This document shows positions 37,763 through 48,226 of a stretch of DNA of 64,000 nucleotides, piece after piece. The stretch's first letter is position 1. Every line of letters begins with the position of its first letter. The position numbers and the translations under genes are program-made. The notes under the pieces were generated by a model. The model did no database searches. It had not been told where the DNA came from and was given only the letters and a program-made list of their open reading frames with translations. Origin of the DNA: Rhodanobacteraceae bacterium (lineage in GTDB: Bacteria > Pseudomonadota > Gammaproteobacteria > Xanthomonadales > Rhodanobacteraceae); NCBI GenBank assembly GCA_009996615.1, contig JAACZU010000003.1:124001-188000 (forward strand). The letters run 5' to 3'.

Positions 37763-39079
37763 TCAATTGCCCTTCGGCGTGGCGGAGACGTTGCCGCCGG
37801 CGTCGCCCTTGAACCACATCCAGGCGCCGTCGGACAGGCGCTTGAAGAAGCTGCCCTCGTCGCCTTCGGCCAGCGCGACCAGCGGCCGCTCCAGCAAGGT
37901 CTTGTCGTCGAGCTGGACTTTCAAGGTGCCGACCTGGCTGCCCTTGCCGATCGGCGCGACCAGGCGCGAGGGCATGTCCAGGCTCGCCTTGAGGTCGGCG
38001 TAGCGGCCGCGCGGGAACGTCACCAGCACGTCCTCGGCGACGCCGAGCGGCAGGCTGGCGACCGCGCCCTTCCACAGCTCCGGCGTGGCCAGCGGCGCGT
38101 TGGCCGCGTACAGCTTCTGCGTCTCGAAGAAGCGGAACCCGTAGTTGAGCAGTTCCTGGTTCGCATTGGCTCGCTGCTTCTCGCTGGTCGCACCCATCAC
38201 GACCGCGATCAGGCGCTGCTCGCCGCGCTTGGCCGAGGTGGCCAGGCAAAAGCCGGCCTCGGAGGTGTGGCCGGTCTTGATGCCGTCGACGCTGTCGTCG
38301 CGCCACAGCAGCGTGTTGCGGTTGTGCTGCTTGATGCCGTTCCACTCGAAGTCCTTGACCGCGTAGATCTTGTAGTCCTCGGGGAAGTCGTGGATCAGCG
38401 CACGCGACAGGATCGCGACGTCGTGCGCGGTGGTGTAGTGGTCCGCGTTCGGCAGGCCGCTGGCATCGACGTAGTTCGTGCCGCTCATGCCCAGGCGCGC
38501 GGCGTACTGGTTCATCAGCTGCGCGAAGGTCGCCTCGGAGCCGGCCACGTGCTCGGCCAGCGCGATCGCGGCGTCGTTGCCGGACTGGATGATCATGCCG
38601 TACAGCAGGTCCTTCAGCGCGACCTTGCTGTTGAGCTGCAGGAAGCTGGTCGAGCCGTCGGTGCCGGCGCCGCCGGAGCGCCACGCGCGCTCGCTGATGA
38701 ACACCTGGTCGTCCATGCGCACCTTGCCGTGCGCGATCTCGGCCGAGACCACGTACGAGGTCATGACCTTGGTGATCGAGGCCGGCGCGACGCGCATGTC
38801 CATGTTGCTCTCGGCCAGCACCTGGCCGGTCGCGTAGTCCATCAGCACCCAGCTCCTAGCGTCGATGGTCGGCGGCGGGGGCGTCGGCCCGGTGCCGGCG
38901 CCGGGCACCGGCAAGGCCGGCGCGGGCCTGGGCACCGGCTGCGGCGTTGGCAGGGTGGTGGCGGTGGTCGGAGCGCTGGCTGCGGCGGCCGGCGCGGGTG
39001 CCGGCGACTGGGCGTGCGCCGCGGGCGCGGCGCTGGCGAACACGAGGGCGGCGAGGACGGCGAGGGACGGCAGTTTCAT
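37763..39079 (-). CDS. dacC: D-alanyl-D-alanine carboxypeptidase (PBP5/6 type)
   Basis: 438 residues. A signal peptide ends near HAQ (residue 24) and a Pro/Ala-rich linker runs to ~70. The serine peptidase S11 domain has S-x-x-K at ASITK (S101, K104), SGN and KTGHTSEAG, all intact. The PBP5-type C-terminal beta domain follows (VTFPRGRYADLKASLDMP). It trims the terminal D-Ala from peptidoglycan stem peptides in the periplasm. It is at the end of the elongation cluster, ~95 bases after rlpA. The Pro/Ala linker is longer than in E. coli PBP5. dacA and dacC cannot be told apart by eye. Confidence 0.92.
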   Translation of the reverse strand: MKLPSLAVLAALVFASAAPAAHAQSPAPAPAAAASAPTTATTLPTPQPVPRPAPALPVPGAGTGPTPPPPTIDARSWVLMDYATGQVLAESNMDMRVAPASITKVMTSYVVSAEIAHGKVRMDDQVFISERAWRSGGAGTDGSTSFLQLNSKVALKDLLYGMIIQSGNDAAIALAEHVAGSEATFAQLMNQYAARLGMSGTNYVDASGLPNADHYTTAHDVAILSRALIHDFPEDYKIYAVKDFEWNGIKQHNRNTLLWRDDSVDGIKTGHTSEAGFCLATSAKRGEQRLIAVVMGATSEKQRANANQELLNYGFRFFETQKLYAANAPLATPELWKGAVASLPLGVAEDVLVTFPRGRYADLKASLDMPSRLVAPIGKGSQVGTLKVQLDDKTLLERPLVALAEGDEGSFFKRLSDGAWMWFKGDAGGNVSATPKGN

Positions 39080-39173
39080 TGCGAGGGATCGGTCCGGCTG
39101 AACATCAAAGGCGGAATTGTCTCAGAGCACGCGCGCCGGGACACGGCCGGCACACGCACGGTATGCGTCGTGT

Positions 39174-40175
39174 TCATCTTGGCGCGGCCTCGACCGCGAC
39201 GCGCGGCGCGCCGAGGCCGAGCCGCTCGATGCGCGCACTCAGCGCGTCGGCGTCCTCGACGTCGGAAAGCGGCCCGACGCGCACGCGATGCATCGTGCGC
39301 CCGGCGACCGCGACCGAGTCGATGCCGACGCGGTCGATGCCGGCGCGTTTCGCATCGGCGACGACGCGTTCGGCGTTGCCGCGCTCGCCGAACGCGCCGA
39401 GCTGGAGGTAGATGCGCGGCGCGTCCGCCGGCGCCACCGGCGGTGATGGCGCGGGCGACGCGACGGCGGCCGACACGGGCGACGGCAGCGCCGCGACCGC
39501 GCGCGGCGCCGGAACCCGCGCCGGAGGCGGCGCGGCGGCGGTGCGCGACGGCGGCAGCTCTGGGCGGGTCGGATCGATCGCGCGCACCTCGACCAGGCCG
39601 GTGCCCTTCGGCCACACGCCGAGCTTGACCGCCGCCGCGTAGGACAGGTCGATCAGGCGGTTCTCGTGGAACGGGCCGCGGTCGTTGATGCGCACGATCA
39701 CGCTCCTGCCGTTCTCGAGGTTGGTCACGCGCGCGTAGCTGGGCAGCGGCAGCGTCTTGTGCGCGGCGCTGAACGCGTACATGTCGTACGGCTCGAACGA
39801 CGAGGTCAGGTAGCCGTGGAACTTGTTGCCGTACCACGAGGCGATGCCGCGCTCGACGTAGCCGCTCGCGTCCGGCAGCAGCGTGTAGGTCTTGCCGAGC
39901 ACGCTGTACGGATCCTTGTTGCCGTAGCGCGCGCGCGGCTCGACCTTCGGCACCGGCTCGGGGATCTTGCTGACGTCGATCGGCGGCGCGTCCGGACCGC
40001 CGTCCTGGTTCTGCCGGTAGCGCTCGGACTGCGGCCGCGAGGTGTCGTCGTGGTGGCCGCGCGCGGGCGTCGCGCCGCCGCTGGACGGCGGCGCCGGACG
40101 CTTCGCCGGCCCGCTCGCACAGGCCGCCAGCAGTGCGCAGGCGGCGAGCACGGCCAGCGCGCGCGCCGTCCTCAT
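39174..40175 (-). CDS. rlpA: Septal ring lytic transglycosylase RlpA-type lipoprotein
   Basis: 333 residues. The lipobox LLAAC gives a mature Cys near residue 19. The double-psi beta-barrel domain has GIASWYGNKFHGYLTSS with the His and Asp of the active cleft (RINDRGPFHENRLIDLSYAAA). A Pro/Ala linker leads to a C-terminal SPOR domain (IYLQLGAFGERGNAERVV) that binds denuded glycan at division sites. RlpA cleaves such glycans in Pseudomonas. The ATG overlaps the mltB stop (ATGA). The order rodA-mltB-rlpA-dac is the usual one. Confidence 0.94.
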   Translation of the reverse strand: MRTARALAVLAACALLAACASGPAKRPAPPSSGGATPARGHHDDTSRPQSERYRQNQDGGPDAPPIDVSKIPEPVPKVEPRARYGNKDPYSVLGKTYTLLPDASGYVERGIASWYGNKFHGYLTSSFEPYDMYAFSAAHKTLPLPSYARVTNLENGRSVIVRINDRGPFHENRLIDLSYAAAVKLGVWPKGTGLVEVRAIDPTRPELPPSRTAAAPPPARVPAPRAVAALPSPVSAAVASPAPSPPVAPADAPRIYLQLGAFGERGNAERVVADAKRAGIDRVGIDSVAVAGRTMHRVRVGPLSDVEDADALSARIERLGLGAPRVAVEAAPR

Positions 40176-41191
40176 GGCGCGGCGGCTACCGCACCGGTGG
40201 CGATCGCGCGCGCCAGCTGCAGCACCGCCATCGCGTACATCGGGCTGCGGTTGTAGCGCGTGATCACGTGGAAGTTCTTGAACGTCAGCCAGTGCTCGGT
40301 GCCGCGCTCGCCGTCCAGCTTGAGCAGCGTAGCCGGCGTGGCCGCGTCGACGCGCTCGTACGGCGCGTAGCCCCACGCCTCCAGCTGCTGCACGCTCCAG
40401 GCCGGCTCGAAGCCCTGCGGATCGAGCGCCTGCGCATCGGCCGCCGCCTGCGCGCGCACCGCGACCGGTGCACCGCTCTGCCAGCCGTGCGCGGCGAAGT
40501 AGTTGGCGATGCTGGCGGTGATGTCGGGCAGCGAGTTCCACAGGTCGATCTGGCCGTCGCCGTCCTCGTCCCTGGCCCACTTGGCGACGCTGGTCGGCAT
40601 GAACTGGCCCCAGCCCATCGCGCCGGCGTAGGAGCCGCGCAGCTCGTCGATCGGATAGGCCAGGTGCACATCGCCGAGCAGGAACAGCTGCTTCAGCTCG
40701 CCGCGGAAGAACGGCGCGCGCGGCGGGTAGTGGAACGCCAGCGTGGCCAGCGCGTCGAGCACGCGGTACTTGCCAGTGATCCTGCCGTAGCTGGTCTCCA
40801 CGCCGATGATCGCGACGATGATCGCCGGCGGCACGCCGTACTCGGCACCGACGCGCTCGAGCAGGTCGCGGTTCGCGGCGTAGAACGCGACGCCGTCGGC
40901 GATGCGCTTGTCGGTCAGGAAGATCGGCCGGTAGTCCTTCCACGGCTTGGTCTTCTCGGCCGGCCGCGCGATCGCATCGAGGATCGACTGCTGCACCTTG
41001 GCGCCGGCCAGCGTCGCCAGCACGCTCTGCGCCGACGGCCCGCCTGCAGCGGCGACCTCGGCGGCGAACGCCCGCTCGGCCGCGCGCACCTCGCTGCCAT
41101 CCTGGGCGGAAGCGATCCCGTGACCGGCCACGAACACGCCGGTCGCCACGGCGAGGAGATGAGCGCACGCGGCGCGGAGGAATGCCTGCAT
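40172..41191 (-). CDS. mltB: Membrane-bound lytic murein transglycosylase B
   Basis: 339 residues with a cleavable signal peptide (ATGVFVAGHGIASAQ). The SLT family 3 domain has the catalytic Glu in IIGVETSYGRITG, then YPPRAPFFRGELKQLFLL, MGWGQFMPTSVAKWARDEDGDGQIDLW and the C-terminal TFKNFHVITRYNRSPMYAMAV. It cleaves the glycan strand, making 1,6-anhydroMurNAc ends. No lipobox is evident, so it may be soluble like MltB-type SltB of Pseudomonas. Confidence 0.94.
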   Translation of the reverse strand: MQAFLRAACAHLLAVATGVFVAGHGIASAQDGSEVRAAERAFAAEVAAAGGPSAQSVLATLAGAKVQQSILDAIARPAEKTKPWKDYRPIFLTDKRIADGVAFYAANRDLLERVGAEYGVPPAIIVAIIGVETSYGRITGKYRVLDALATLAFHYPPRAPFFRGELKQLFLLGDVHLAYPIDELRGSYAGAMGWGQFMPTSVAKWARDEDGDGQIDLWNSLPDITASIANYFAAHGWQSGAPVAVRAQAAADAQALDPQGFEPAWSVQQLEAWGYAPYERVDAATPATLLKLDGERGTEHWLTFKNFHVITRYNRSPMYAMAVLQLARAIATGAVAAAP

Positions 41192-41292
41192 GGGTCTACT
41201 CTACCATCACGTGCGCGGCGGCTTGGTGCACCGCGAGCGCATGCGGTCCGCGCGTTGGCGCACGCCCCGTCGCCACCCACGTGCGACCGCCC

Positions 41293-42414
41293 TCAGCCAG
41301 CAATGGCCTTCCGATGCGCATGGATCGACATCAGCACGCCGAAGCCGGCCAGCAATGACACCGCCGAGGTGCCGCCGTAGCTCATCAACGGCAGCGGCAC
41401 GCCGACCACCGGCAGCATGCCGGTGATCATGCCGCCGTTGACCATCACGTAGACGAACAGCGACATGCTGATCGCGCCGGCGAGCAGGCGCGCGTAGGTG
41501 TCCTTGGCCTCGGCGGCGATCCACAGGCAGCGGCCGATGATGAACACGTACAGCGCAAGCAGCAGCAGCACGCCGATCAGGCCCCACTCCTCGGCGAACA
41601 CCGAGAAGATGAAGTCGGTGGTGTGCTCGGGCAGGAATTCCAGCCGCGACTGCGTGCCATGGTGCCAGCCCTTGCCCCACAGGCCGCCGGAGCCGACCGC
41701 GATCTTGGACTGGATGATGTGCCAGCCGTTGCCGAGCGGGTCGGCCTCCGGGTTGAGCAGGGTCAACACGCGGTTGCGCTGGTAGTCGTGCAGGAAGTGC
41801 CAGGCGACCGGCACGGCAGCGACGAACGCGCCGACCAGCGCGCCGATGCGCCACCACGAAAGGCCGGCCAGGAACACGCCGAACGCGCCGCTGGCGGCGA
41901 TCAACAGCGCGGTGCCGAGGTCGGGTTGCTTGGCGACCAGCACCGCCGGCACCGCGATCAGCGCGCCGACCACGCCGAGCGTGCTCCAGCTCGGCGGCAG
42001 CGGGCGGCCGTTGAGGTACCAGGCGACCATCATCGGCATGGTCAGCTTGAGCAGCTCCGATGGCTGGAAGCGCACGACGCGCAGGTCCAGCCAGCGGTGC
42101 GCGCCGCGGCCCTCGCCGAGCACCGCGACGACCAGCAGCAGCAGCACGCTCGCCGCGTACAGCCACGGCGTCCAGTTGCGCAGGGTCAGCGGCGGCACGC
42201 GCGACAGGCCCACCAGCAGCGCCCCACCGAGCAGGAAGCGCAGGCCCTGCGCCACGACCTGGCCGCGGTCGAGGTCGCTGGCGCTGTACTGCGTGGCGAG
42301 ACCCACGCACATCAGCAGCAGCAACGCACCGAGCAGCGGCAGGTCCATGCGCGGCCGCCGCCACAGTCCGCGCAGGCGATGGCGCAGCAGGGCGAAGCGT
42401 TCGTCGAGCATCAT
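41293..42414 (-). CDS. rodA: Peptidoglycan glycosyltransferase RodA
   Basis: 373 residues, SEDS family, about ten TM helices. Typical blocks are WLDLRVVRFQPSELLKLTMPM, VAKQPDLGTALLI, the long periplasmic loop with GWHHGTQSRLEFLPEHTTDFIFSVFAEEWG and the end VVGVPLPLMSYGGTSAVSLL. RodA polymerises glycan strands with PBP2 during elongation. ATG 42414 overlaps the PBP2 stop (ATGA), matching their function as a complex. Confidence 0.96.
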   Translation of the reverse strand: MMLDERFALLRHRLRGLWRRPRMDLPLLGALLLLMCVGLATQYSASDLDRGQVVAQGLRFLLGGALLVGLSRVPPLTLRNWTPWLYAASVLLLLVVAVLGEGRGAHRWLDLRVVRFQPSELLKLTMPMMVAWYLNGRPLPPSWSTLGVVGALIAVPAVLVAKQPDLGTALLIAASGAFGVFLAGLSWWRIGALVGAFVAAVPVAWHFLHDYQRNRVLTLLNPEADPLGNGWHIIQSKIAVGSGGLWGKGWHHGTQSRLEFLPEHTTDFIFSVFAEEWGLIGVLLLLALYVFIIGRCLWIAAEAKDTYARLLAGAISMSLFVYVMVNGGMITGMLPVVGVPLPLMSYGGTSAVSLLAGFGVLMSIHAHRKAIAG

Positions 42415-44306
42415 CGGGCAGCCTCCGCGGGAGCGGCGCCCGCTTGCGCCTCGCGCGCCTGCGCCGCGAGGTCGCCGGGCAGCCAGGCATCGAGCATCGT
42501 GCGCGCGATCGGCGCGGCGTCGCGGCCGCCGCTGCGGCCGGCTTCGAGCGCCACCGCGATCGCGATGCGCGGCGCCTCGGCCGGCGCGAACGCGATGAAC
42601 AGCACCTGGTGGCGCTCGATCGCGCTGGTGGCGATGTCGGTCCAGGTGTTGTCGGTGCGCGAATAGCGCTCGGCCGTGCCGGTCTTGCCGGCGATCACGT
42701 ACGGGAAGTCCTTGTCGAGGCCGCGCGCGGTGCCGCTCTTGACCACCTCGACCATGCCCTGCTCGACCGCCTGCCAGTCCCCCGGCCTGTGGATCGCCGG
42801 CGGCCGCGCCGGCGGCGGCGGCACCGTCTCGGGCTTGCTGTCCAGGCGCGCCTGCACCGCGCGCAGCAGGCGCGGCGTGTACGGCACGCCGCGGTTGGCC
42901 AGCGTGGCGGTGGCGCTGGCGAGCTGCAGCGGGGTGACCACCCAGTATCCCTGGCCGATGCCGGCGATGACGGTTTCGCCTGGGTACCAGGCCTGGTTGA
43001 AGCGGGCGCGCTTCCAGTCGCGCGAGGGCAGCACGCCGCTGCCCTCGCCGACCAGGTCGATGCCGGTCGGGGCACCGAAGCCGAACGTGCGCATGAACGC
43101 GGTGAAGCGGTCGATGCCCATGTCGAGCGCGACCGAGTAGAAGTACGTGTTGACCGACTGCGCGATCGCCTGCGCGAGATCGACGCGTCCATGGCCGCCG
43201 CGCTTGTCGTCGCGGTAGCCGCGCGACTGGCCCGGGATGAAGAACTCGCCGGTCGACAGCACCGTGTCCTGCGGCTTGCGCAGGCCGTATTCGAGCCCGG
43301 CCAGGCCGACGAACGGCTTCATCGTCGAGCCGGGCGCGTAGTGGCCGCGCAGCAGGCGGTTCAGCAATGGCTTGTCCGGCGCGGCCAGCAGCGCGGCGTA
43401 GTCGGCACTGCTGATGCCGTTGACGAACGGGTTCGGGTCGAAGCTCGGCACGCTGACCATCGCCAGCACCTCGCCGTTGCGCGGATCGATCGCGACCGCC
43501 GCGCCGGCGCGTCCCCCGAACGCGGCCTCGGCGGCCTTCTGCAGGTTCGCGTCGATGGACAGGTACAGGTTCTCGCCCGGCGTCGGCGCAACGCGGTCGA
43601 GCACGCGCAGCGGACGATGATCGGCATTGACCTCGACCTGCTCGTAGCCGGGCGTGCCGTGCAGGCGGTCCTCGTAGTAGCGCTCGATGCCGGTCTTGCC
43701 GATGTGCGTGGTGCCGGCGTAGTCGCCCTTGTCGAGCTTGGCGAGGTCGTCGCTGTCGATGCGGCCGACGTAGCCGACCGTGTGCGCGAATTCGGCACCA
43801 TGCGGGTAGGAACGGGTGAGGTAGGGCACCACCTCGACGCCGGGGAACGCCCACCGGTTGATCGAGAAGCGCGCGATCTCCTCCTCCGACAGCTTCATGC
43901 GCAGCGGCACGCTCTGGTACGAGCGCTTGCCCTTGCGCAACGCATTGAAGCGCGCGATGTCGTCGTCGCTGATCGGCACGATCTTGCCGAGCGCGGCGAG
44001 CATGTCGGGCAGGTTGCGCACCTGCTCGGGCGTGACCTCGAGGCGGAACGCGGCGATGTTCTCGGCCAGCAGCACGCCGTTGCGGTCGTAGATCAGCCCG
44101 CGCGCCGGCGGCAGCGGGCGCGTCAGCACCCGGTTGGCTTCCGAGCGTGCGCTGAACTCCTCGTGGCGCTCGACCTGCAGGTAGGCGAAACGCACGCCCA
44201 GCGCGGCCAGGCAGACCACGATGAGCGCCATGCCGGCCAGCGCGCGGCGGCGGAACAGCGCGGCCTCGTAGCGCTGCTCCTTGAGCGGTCGGAACGCGCT
44301 AGGCAT
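42411..44306 (-). CDS. mrdA: Penicillin-binding protein 2 (elongation transpeptidase)
   Basis: 631 residues. One N-terminal TM anchor (ALAGMALIVVCLAALGVRFAYLQ), the pedestal domain with RGLIYDRNGVLLAEN and LSEEEIARFSINR, then the transpeptidase domain with S-x-x-K in PGSTMKPFVGLAG, SVNTYFYSV (S-x-N) and the KTGTAERYS triad. It crosslinks new glycan made by RodA. It lies ~66 bases after mreD and overlaps rodA by four bases. Confidence 0.96.
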   Translation of the reverse strand: MPSAFRPLKEQRYEAALFRRRALAGMALIVVCLAALGVRFAYLQVERHEEFSARSEANRVLTRPLPPARGLIYDRNGVLLAENIAAFRLEVTPEQVRNLPDMLAALGKIVPISDDDIARFNALRKGKRSYQSVPLRMKLSEEEIARFSINRWAFPGVEVVPYLTRSYPHGAEFAHTVGYVGRIDSDDLAKLDKGDYAGTTHIGKTGIERYYEDRLHGTPGYEQVEVNADHRPLRVLDRVAPTPGENLYLSIDANLQKAAEAAFGGRAGAAVAIDPRNGEVLAMVSVPSFDPNPFVNGISSADYAALLAAPDKPLLNRLLRGHYAPGSTMKPFVGLAGLEYGLRKPQDTVLSTGEFFIPGQSRGYRDDKRGGHGRVDLAQAIAQSVNTYFYSVALDMGIDRFTAFMRTFGFGAPTGIDLVGEGSGVLPSRDWKRARFNQAWYPGETVIAGIGQGYWVVTPLQLASATATLANRGVPYTPRLLRAVQARLDSKPETVPPPPARPPAIHRPGDWQAVEQGMVEVVKSGTARGLDKDFPYVIAGKTGTAERYSRTDNTWTDIATSAIERHQVLFIAFAPAEAPRIAIAVALEAGRSGGRDAAPIARTMLDAWLPGDLAAQAREAQAGAAPAEAAR

Positions 44307-44372
44307 GGCAACCCCGCCGCGCGTCGCCGCCCGCGGGCACTGCCAGGCCTGTCGGCACCCGCCGCACCGCCA

Positions 44373-44864
44373 TCACTCGCCGGCGCGCAGGCGCGCGCGC
44401 AGGTCGTCGAGCAGCAGGAACAGGAACGGCCATGCCAGCATGCCGACCAGCGGCGCGATCCAGAACGAGGCCGATGGCATCGGCGCGCCGCCGAAGCCGC
44501 GCACCATCAGCATCACGACGCGATCGTTGAGCAGCAGCGCGAGCACCGCCAGGCTCTGCTGCCAGACCGGGAAGAAGCGCAGCCGCGCGCGGAAGCGCAG
44601 CACGATGAAGCTCAGCACGACCAGCCGCAGCGCCTGCTCGCCGAGCAGCTCGCCGCTGACCACGTCGGCGGCGACGCCGAGCAGGAACGCAAAGCCGAGG
44701 CCGTGGCGCTCGGGCGCCTCGATGATCCAGTAGACCAGCACGAGTGCGAGCCAGTACGGCTTGAATGGCAACAGCGGCTGCGGCAGCGGCAGCAACTGCA
44801 GCAACAGCGCCACGACGAGGCTGCCGGCGAACAGCCAGTGCTGGAAGCGGGCGCGCTGGTTCAT
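44373..44864 (-). CDS. mreD: Rod shape-determining protein MreD
   Basis: 163 residues with about five TM segments. The family has low identity; recognisable parts are LPLPQPLLPFKPYWLALVLVYWII, the E-R-HGLGFAFLLGVAADVVSGELLGEQAL block and the PLVGMLAWPFLFLLLDDLR end. It links MreC to the elongasome in the inner membrane. The ATG overlaps the mreC stop by four bases. Confidence 0.93.
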   Translation of the reverse strand: MNQRARFQHWLFAGSLVVALLLQLLPLPQPLLPFKPYWLALVLVYWIIEAPERHGLGFAFLLGVAADVVSGELLGEQALRLVVLSFIVLRFRARLRFFPVWQQSLAVLALLLNDRVVMLMVRGFGGAPMPSASFWIAPLVGMLAWPFLFLLLDDLRARLRAGE

Positions 44865-45784
44865 GGCTGCGGTCCGCTGGTGGCCGCTGCCGGTCCGGCA
44901 AGGCTGGCCGGCGGGCCGACCTCGTCCTGCGGTTCGGGCGGGCCATATGGCTGCGGCTGGTCGCGCAGCAGCAGCACCTCGCCGCTGCGGTCGAGCGCCG
45001 CCGCCGGCCGCGCCACCGCGGCGGCGAACATGCCGCTGCGGTCGTTGCTGACCGACAGGATCGCGCCGACCGGGAAGCCGGCCGGGAAGCGCCCGCCGAG
45101 CCCCGAGGTGAGCAGCTTGTCGCCAACCTCGACGTCCGCGCTGATCGGGATGTTCGGCAACTCCAGGCGGTCGATCGCACCGCTGCCGTAGGCGATCGTG
45201 CGCAGGCCGGTGCGCTCGACCACGACCGGGATCGCATGGGTCGGATCGGTGATCAGCATCGCGATCGCGCTGTTGGCCATGACTTCGATGACCTGGCCCA
45301 TGATGCCGCGCGCATCGATCACCGGCTGGCCGACCGCGATGCCCTGGTTCGCGCCGACGTCGAGCACGATGCGGTGGCGGAACGGGTCGAGGTCGACGTC
45401 GACCAGGCGCGCGAACTGCACCGACAGGCCGAGGTTCTTCTGCGCTTCGAGCAGCGCCTTGAGCCGCTCGTTCTGTGCCACCAGCGTGTCAAGCCGGTTC
45501 AGGCGCGCCTGCGCCAGCAGCAGCTGCTCGCGCAGTTCGCGGTTCTCGCTGGCCAGCCGGTCCTGCGTCGCGACCGCGGTGCGCGTCGCGCGCGCCAGGT
45601 CTGCCGGCAGCGCCGCCAGCCGGTGGATCGGCTCGACCAGCGCGCTGCCGCCGCGGCGCAGCGCCTGCAGCCAGTTGCCGCGGTGGTCGAGCACCATCAG
45701 CGCCACCGCCAGCGCGAGATAGACGATCAGCCGCAGCGTGCTGACCGTACCCTCGGCGAACAGTGTGGCGGTGTCGGAGCGCAT
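44861..45784 (-). CDS. mreC: Rod shape-determining protein MreC
   Basis: 307 residues. One TM segment near residues 15-35, a coiled coil (VATQDRLASENRELREQLLLAQARLNRLDTL), then two beta barrels including HRIVLDVGANQGIAVGQPVIDARGIMGQVIEV and DKLLTSGLGGRFPAGFPVG. A Pro-rich tail of ~40 residues follows. It is the periplasmic scaffold that activates PBP2. Its start lies directly at the edge of a heptad inverted-repeat element that fills the whole 119-base gap to mreB. Confidence 0.95.
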   Translation of the reverse strand: MRSDTATLFAEGTVSTLRLIVYLALAVALMVLDHRGNWLQALRRGGSALVEPIHRLAALPADLARATRTAVATQDRLASENRELREQLLLAQARLNRLDTLVAQNERLKALLEAQKNLGLSVQFARLVDVDLDPFRHRIVLDVGANQGIAVGQPVIDARGIMGQVIEVMANSAIAMLITDPTHAIPVVVERTGLRTIAYGSGAIDRLELPNIPISADVEVGDKLLTSGLGGRFPAGFPVGAILSVSNDRSGMFAAAVARPAAALDRSGEVLLLRDQPQPYGPPEPQDEVGPPASLAGPAAATSGPQP

Positions 45785-45903
45785 GAGGCCGGGATTCGGG
45801 ATTGGAGATTGGGGATTGGGGAAAAGCGAAACTCAGCCACGCCGCAGGCAGCCATCGCGCCTTTGCCCTGCCGAATCCCGAATCCCGAATCCCCAATCAC
45901 GGC
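45785..45903. repeat. Heptad inverted-repeat element, copy 2 (entire mreB-mreC gap)
   Basis: Left arm from 45791: GGGATTC GGGATTG GAGATTG GGGATTG GGG. Right arm 45871-45900 in inverse: GAATCCC three times, then CAATCAC. The arms are ~52 bases apart. Edges pair as GGCC/GGCT-type bases. It lies between the mreB stop and the mreC start with no spare bases, the same placement as copy 1 after pilU. Confidence 0.88.
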
Positions 45904-47011
<1,108 letters not shown>

Positions 47012-47162
47012 GGACGAAGAAGTTAAAAAACCCTTTCAGGACGAGGCTTTCCGGTACTCGCGACGCCTGCGGGCAGCACGGCCGATGCGGCTCGGGTAGA
47101 CTTGGTGGGTTTGCCGCCCGGGTCGCCGGCGCGGCGCCTGCCGCCCCTTTCCGGATTCGACG

Positions 47163-48098
47163 ATGTCAGCACTGATCTGCGGTTCGCTTGCCTACGACAC
47201 CATCATGGTTTTCCCGGACCAGTTCCGGAACCACATCCTGCCGGACAAGGTGCACATCCTGAACGTGTCGTTCCTAGTGCCGCGCATGCGGCGCGAATTC
47301 GGCGGCTGCGCCGGCAACATCGCCTACAACCTCAAGCTGCTCGGCGACGATCCGATCCCGTTCGCCACGGTCGGCCAGGATTTCGAGCCGTACCGCGAAC
47401 ACCTGCAGCGCTGCGGCATCCGCCTCGACCACGTGCGCGTGTACGACGAGCTGTTCACGCCGCAGTGCTTCATCACGACGGACATGGACAACAACCAGAT
47501 CACCGCCTTCCATCCGGGCGCGATGCTCAATTCGCACGAGCACCACGTGAAGGACGTGGAAGGCGTGACGTTCGGCATCGTCGCGCCGGACAGCCGCGAC
47601 GGCATGCTGCAGCATTCGCGCGAATTCGCCGAGAAGGGCATCCCGTTCATCTTCGACCCGGGCCAGGCGATGCCGCTGTTCAACGGCGAGGAATTCCGCG
47701 CGTTCATCGAGCAGGCCGACTATGCGATCGTCAACGACTACGAGTCGCAGCTGCTGCAGACGCGCACCGGCTGGAACGAGGCCGAGATCGCCGAACGCGT
47801 GAAGGCCTACATCGTCACGCGCGGGCCGAAGGGTTCGACCGTGTACGAGGGCAAGCAGCAGCACGTGATTCCGCCGGCGCAGGAGCGCCGCATCGTCGAT
47901 CCGACCGGCTGCGGCGACGCCTATCGCGCCGGCCTGCTCTTCGGCCTGATGCGCGGCATGGACTGGCCGACCACCGGCCGCATCGCCTCGCTGATGGGCA
48001 CGCTCAAGATCGAGCACCCCGGCACGCAGAACCAGCGTTTCTCGTATGCCGAGTTCGCCGATCAGTTCAAGCAGCAGTTCGGCTACGCGCTGGGCTGA
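47163..48098 (+). CDS. PfkB family carbohydrate/nucleoside kinase
   Basis: 311 residues, ribokinase superfamily. Signature 1 region is EFGGCAGNIAYNLKLLG and signature 2 is DPTGCGDAYRAGLLFGL, containing the catalytic Asp in GCGDAYRAG. The start SALICGSLAYDTIMVF with FRNHILPDK resembles the group of bacterial adenosine-kinase-like PfkB proteins. It phosphorylates a sugar or nucleoside with ATP; the exact substrate cannot be read from sequence. It is divergent from mreB and stands alone. A short stem (48114-48132) follows the stop. Confidence 0.9.
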   Translation: MSALICGSLAYDTIMVFPDQFRNHILPDKVHILNVSFLVPRMRREFGGCAGNIAYNLKLLGDDPIPFATVGQDFEPYREHLQRCGIRLDHVRVYDELFTPQCFITTDMDNNQITAFHPGAMLNSHEHHVKDVEGVTFGIVAPDSRDGMLQHSREFAEKGIPFIFDPGQAMPLFNGEEFRAFIEQADYAIVNDYESQLLQTRTGWNEAEIAERVKAYIVTRGPKGSTVYEGKQQHVIPPAQERRIVDPTGCGDAYRAGLLFGLMRGMDWPTTGRIASLMGTLKIEHPGTQNQRFSYAEFADQFKQQFGYALG

Positions 48099-48113
48099 GT
48101 TGGGCCAGGGGCG

Positions 48114-48132
48114 GAGAGGCGGAGAGCCTCTC
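48114..48132 (+). terminator. Short stem after the PfkB gene
   Basis: GAGAGGC, loop GGAGA, GCCTCTC: a 7-bp perfect stem 16 bases after the stop codon. No T tract. A possible weak terminator. Confidence 0.35.
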
Positions 48133-48159
48133 GGCTGACGCAGCCGCTGCACATGTACG

Positions 48160-48204
48160 ATCGCAGGGTGGGACGCGGCGCCGAAGGCGCGAGTCCCGCC
48201 GGAT
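48160..48204. repeat. GTGGGAC...GTCCC palindromic repeat upstream of DUF192 gene
   Basis: GGTGGGACGCGGCGCC-gaa-GGCGCGAGTCCCGCC folds into a stem of about 15 bp with one bulge. It shares its GGTGGGACTCGC/GGCGCGAGTCCC core with the larger palindrome at 53153-53243. Confidence 0.6.
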
Positions 48205-48226
48205 CCATTTCACGGAGGCCGAGGGG

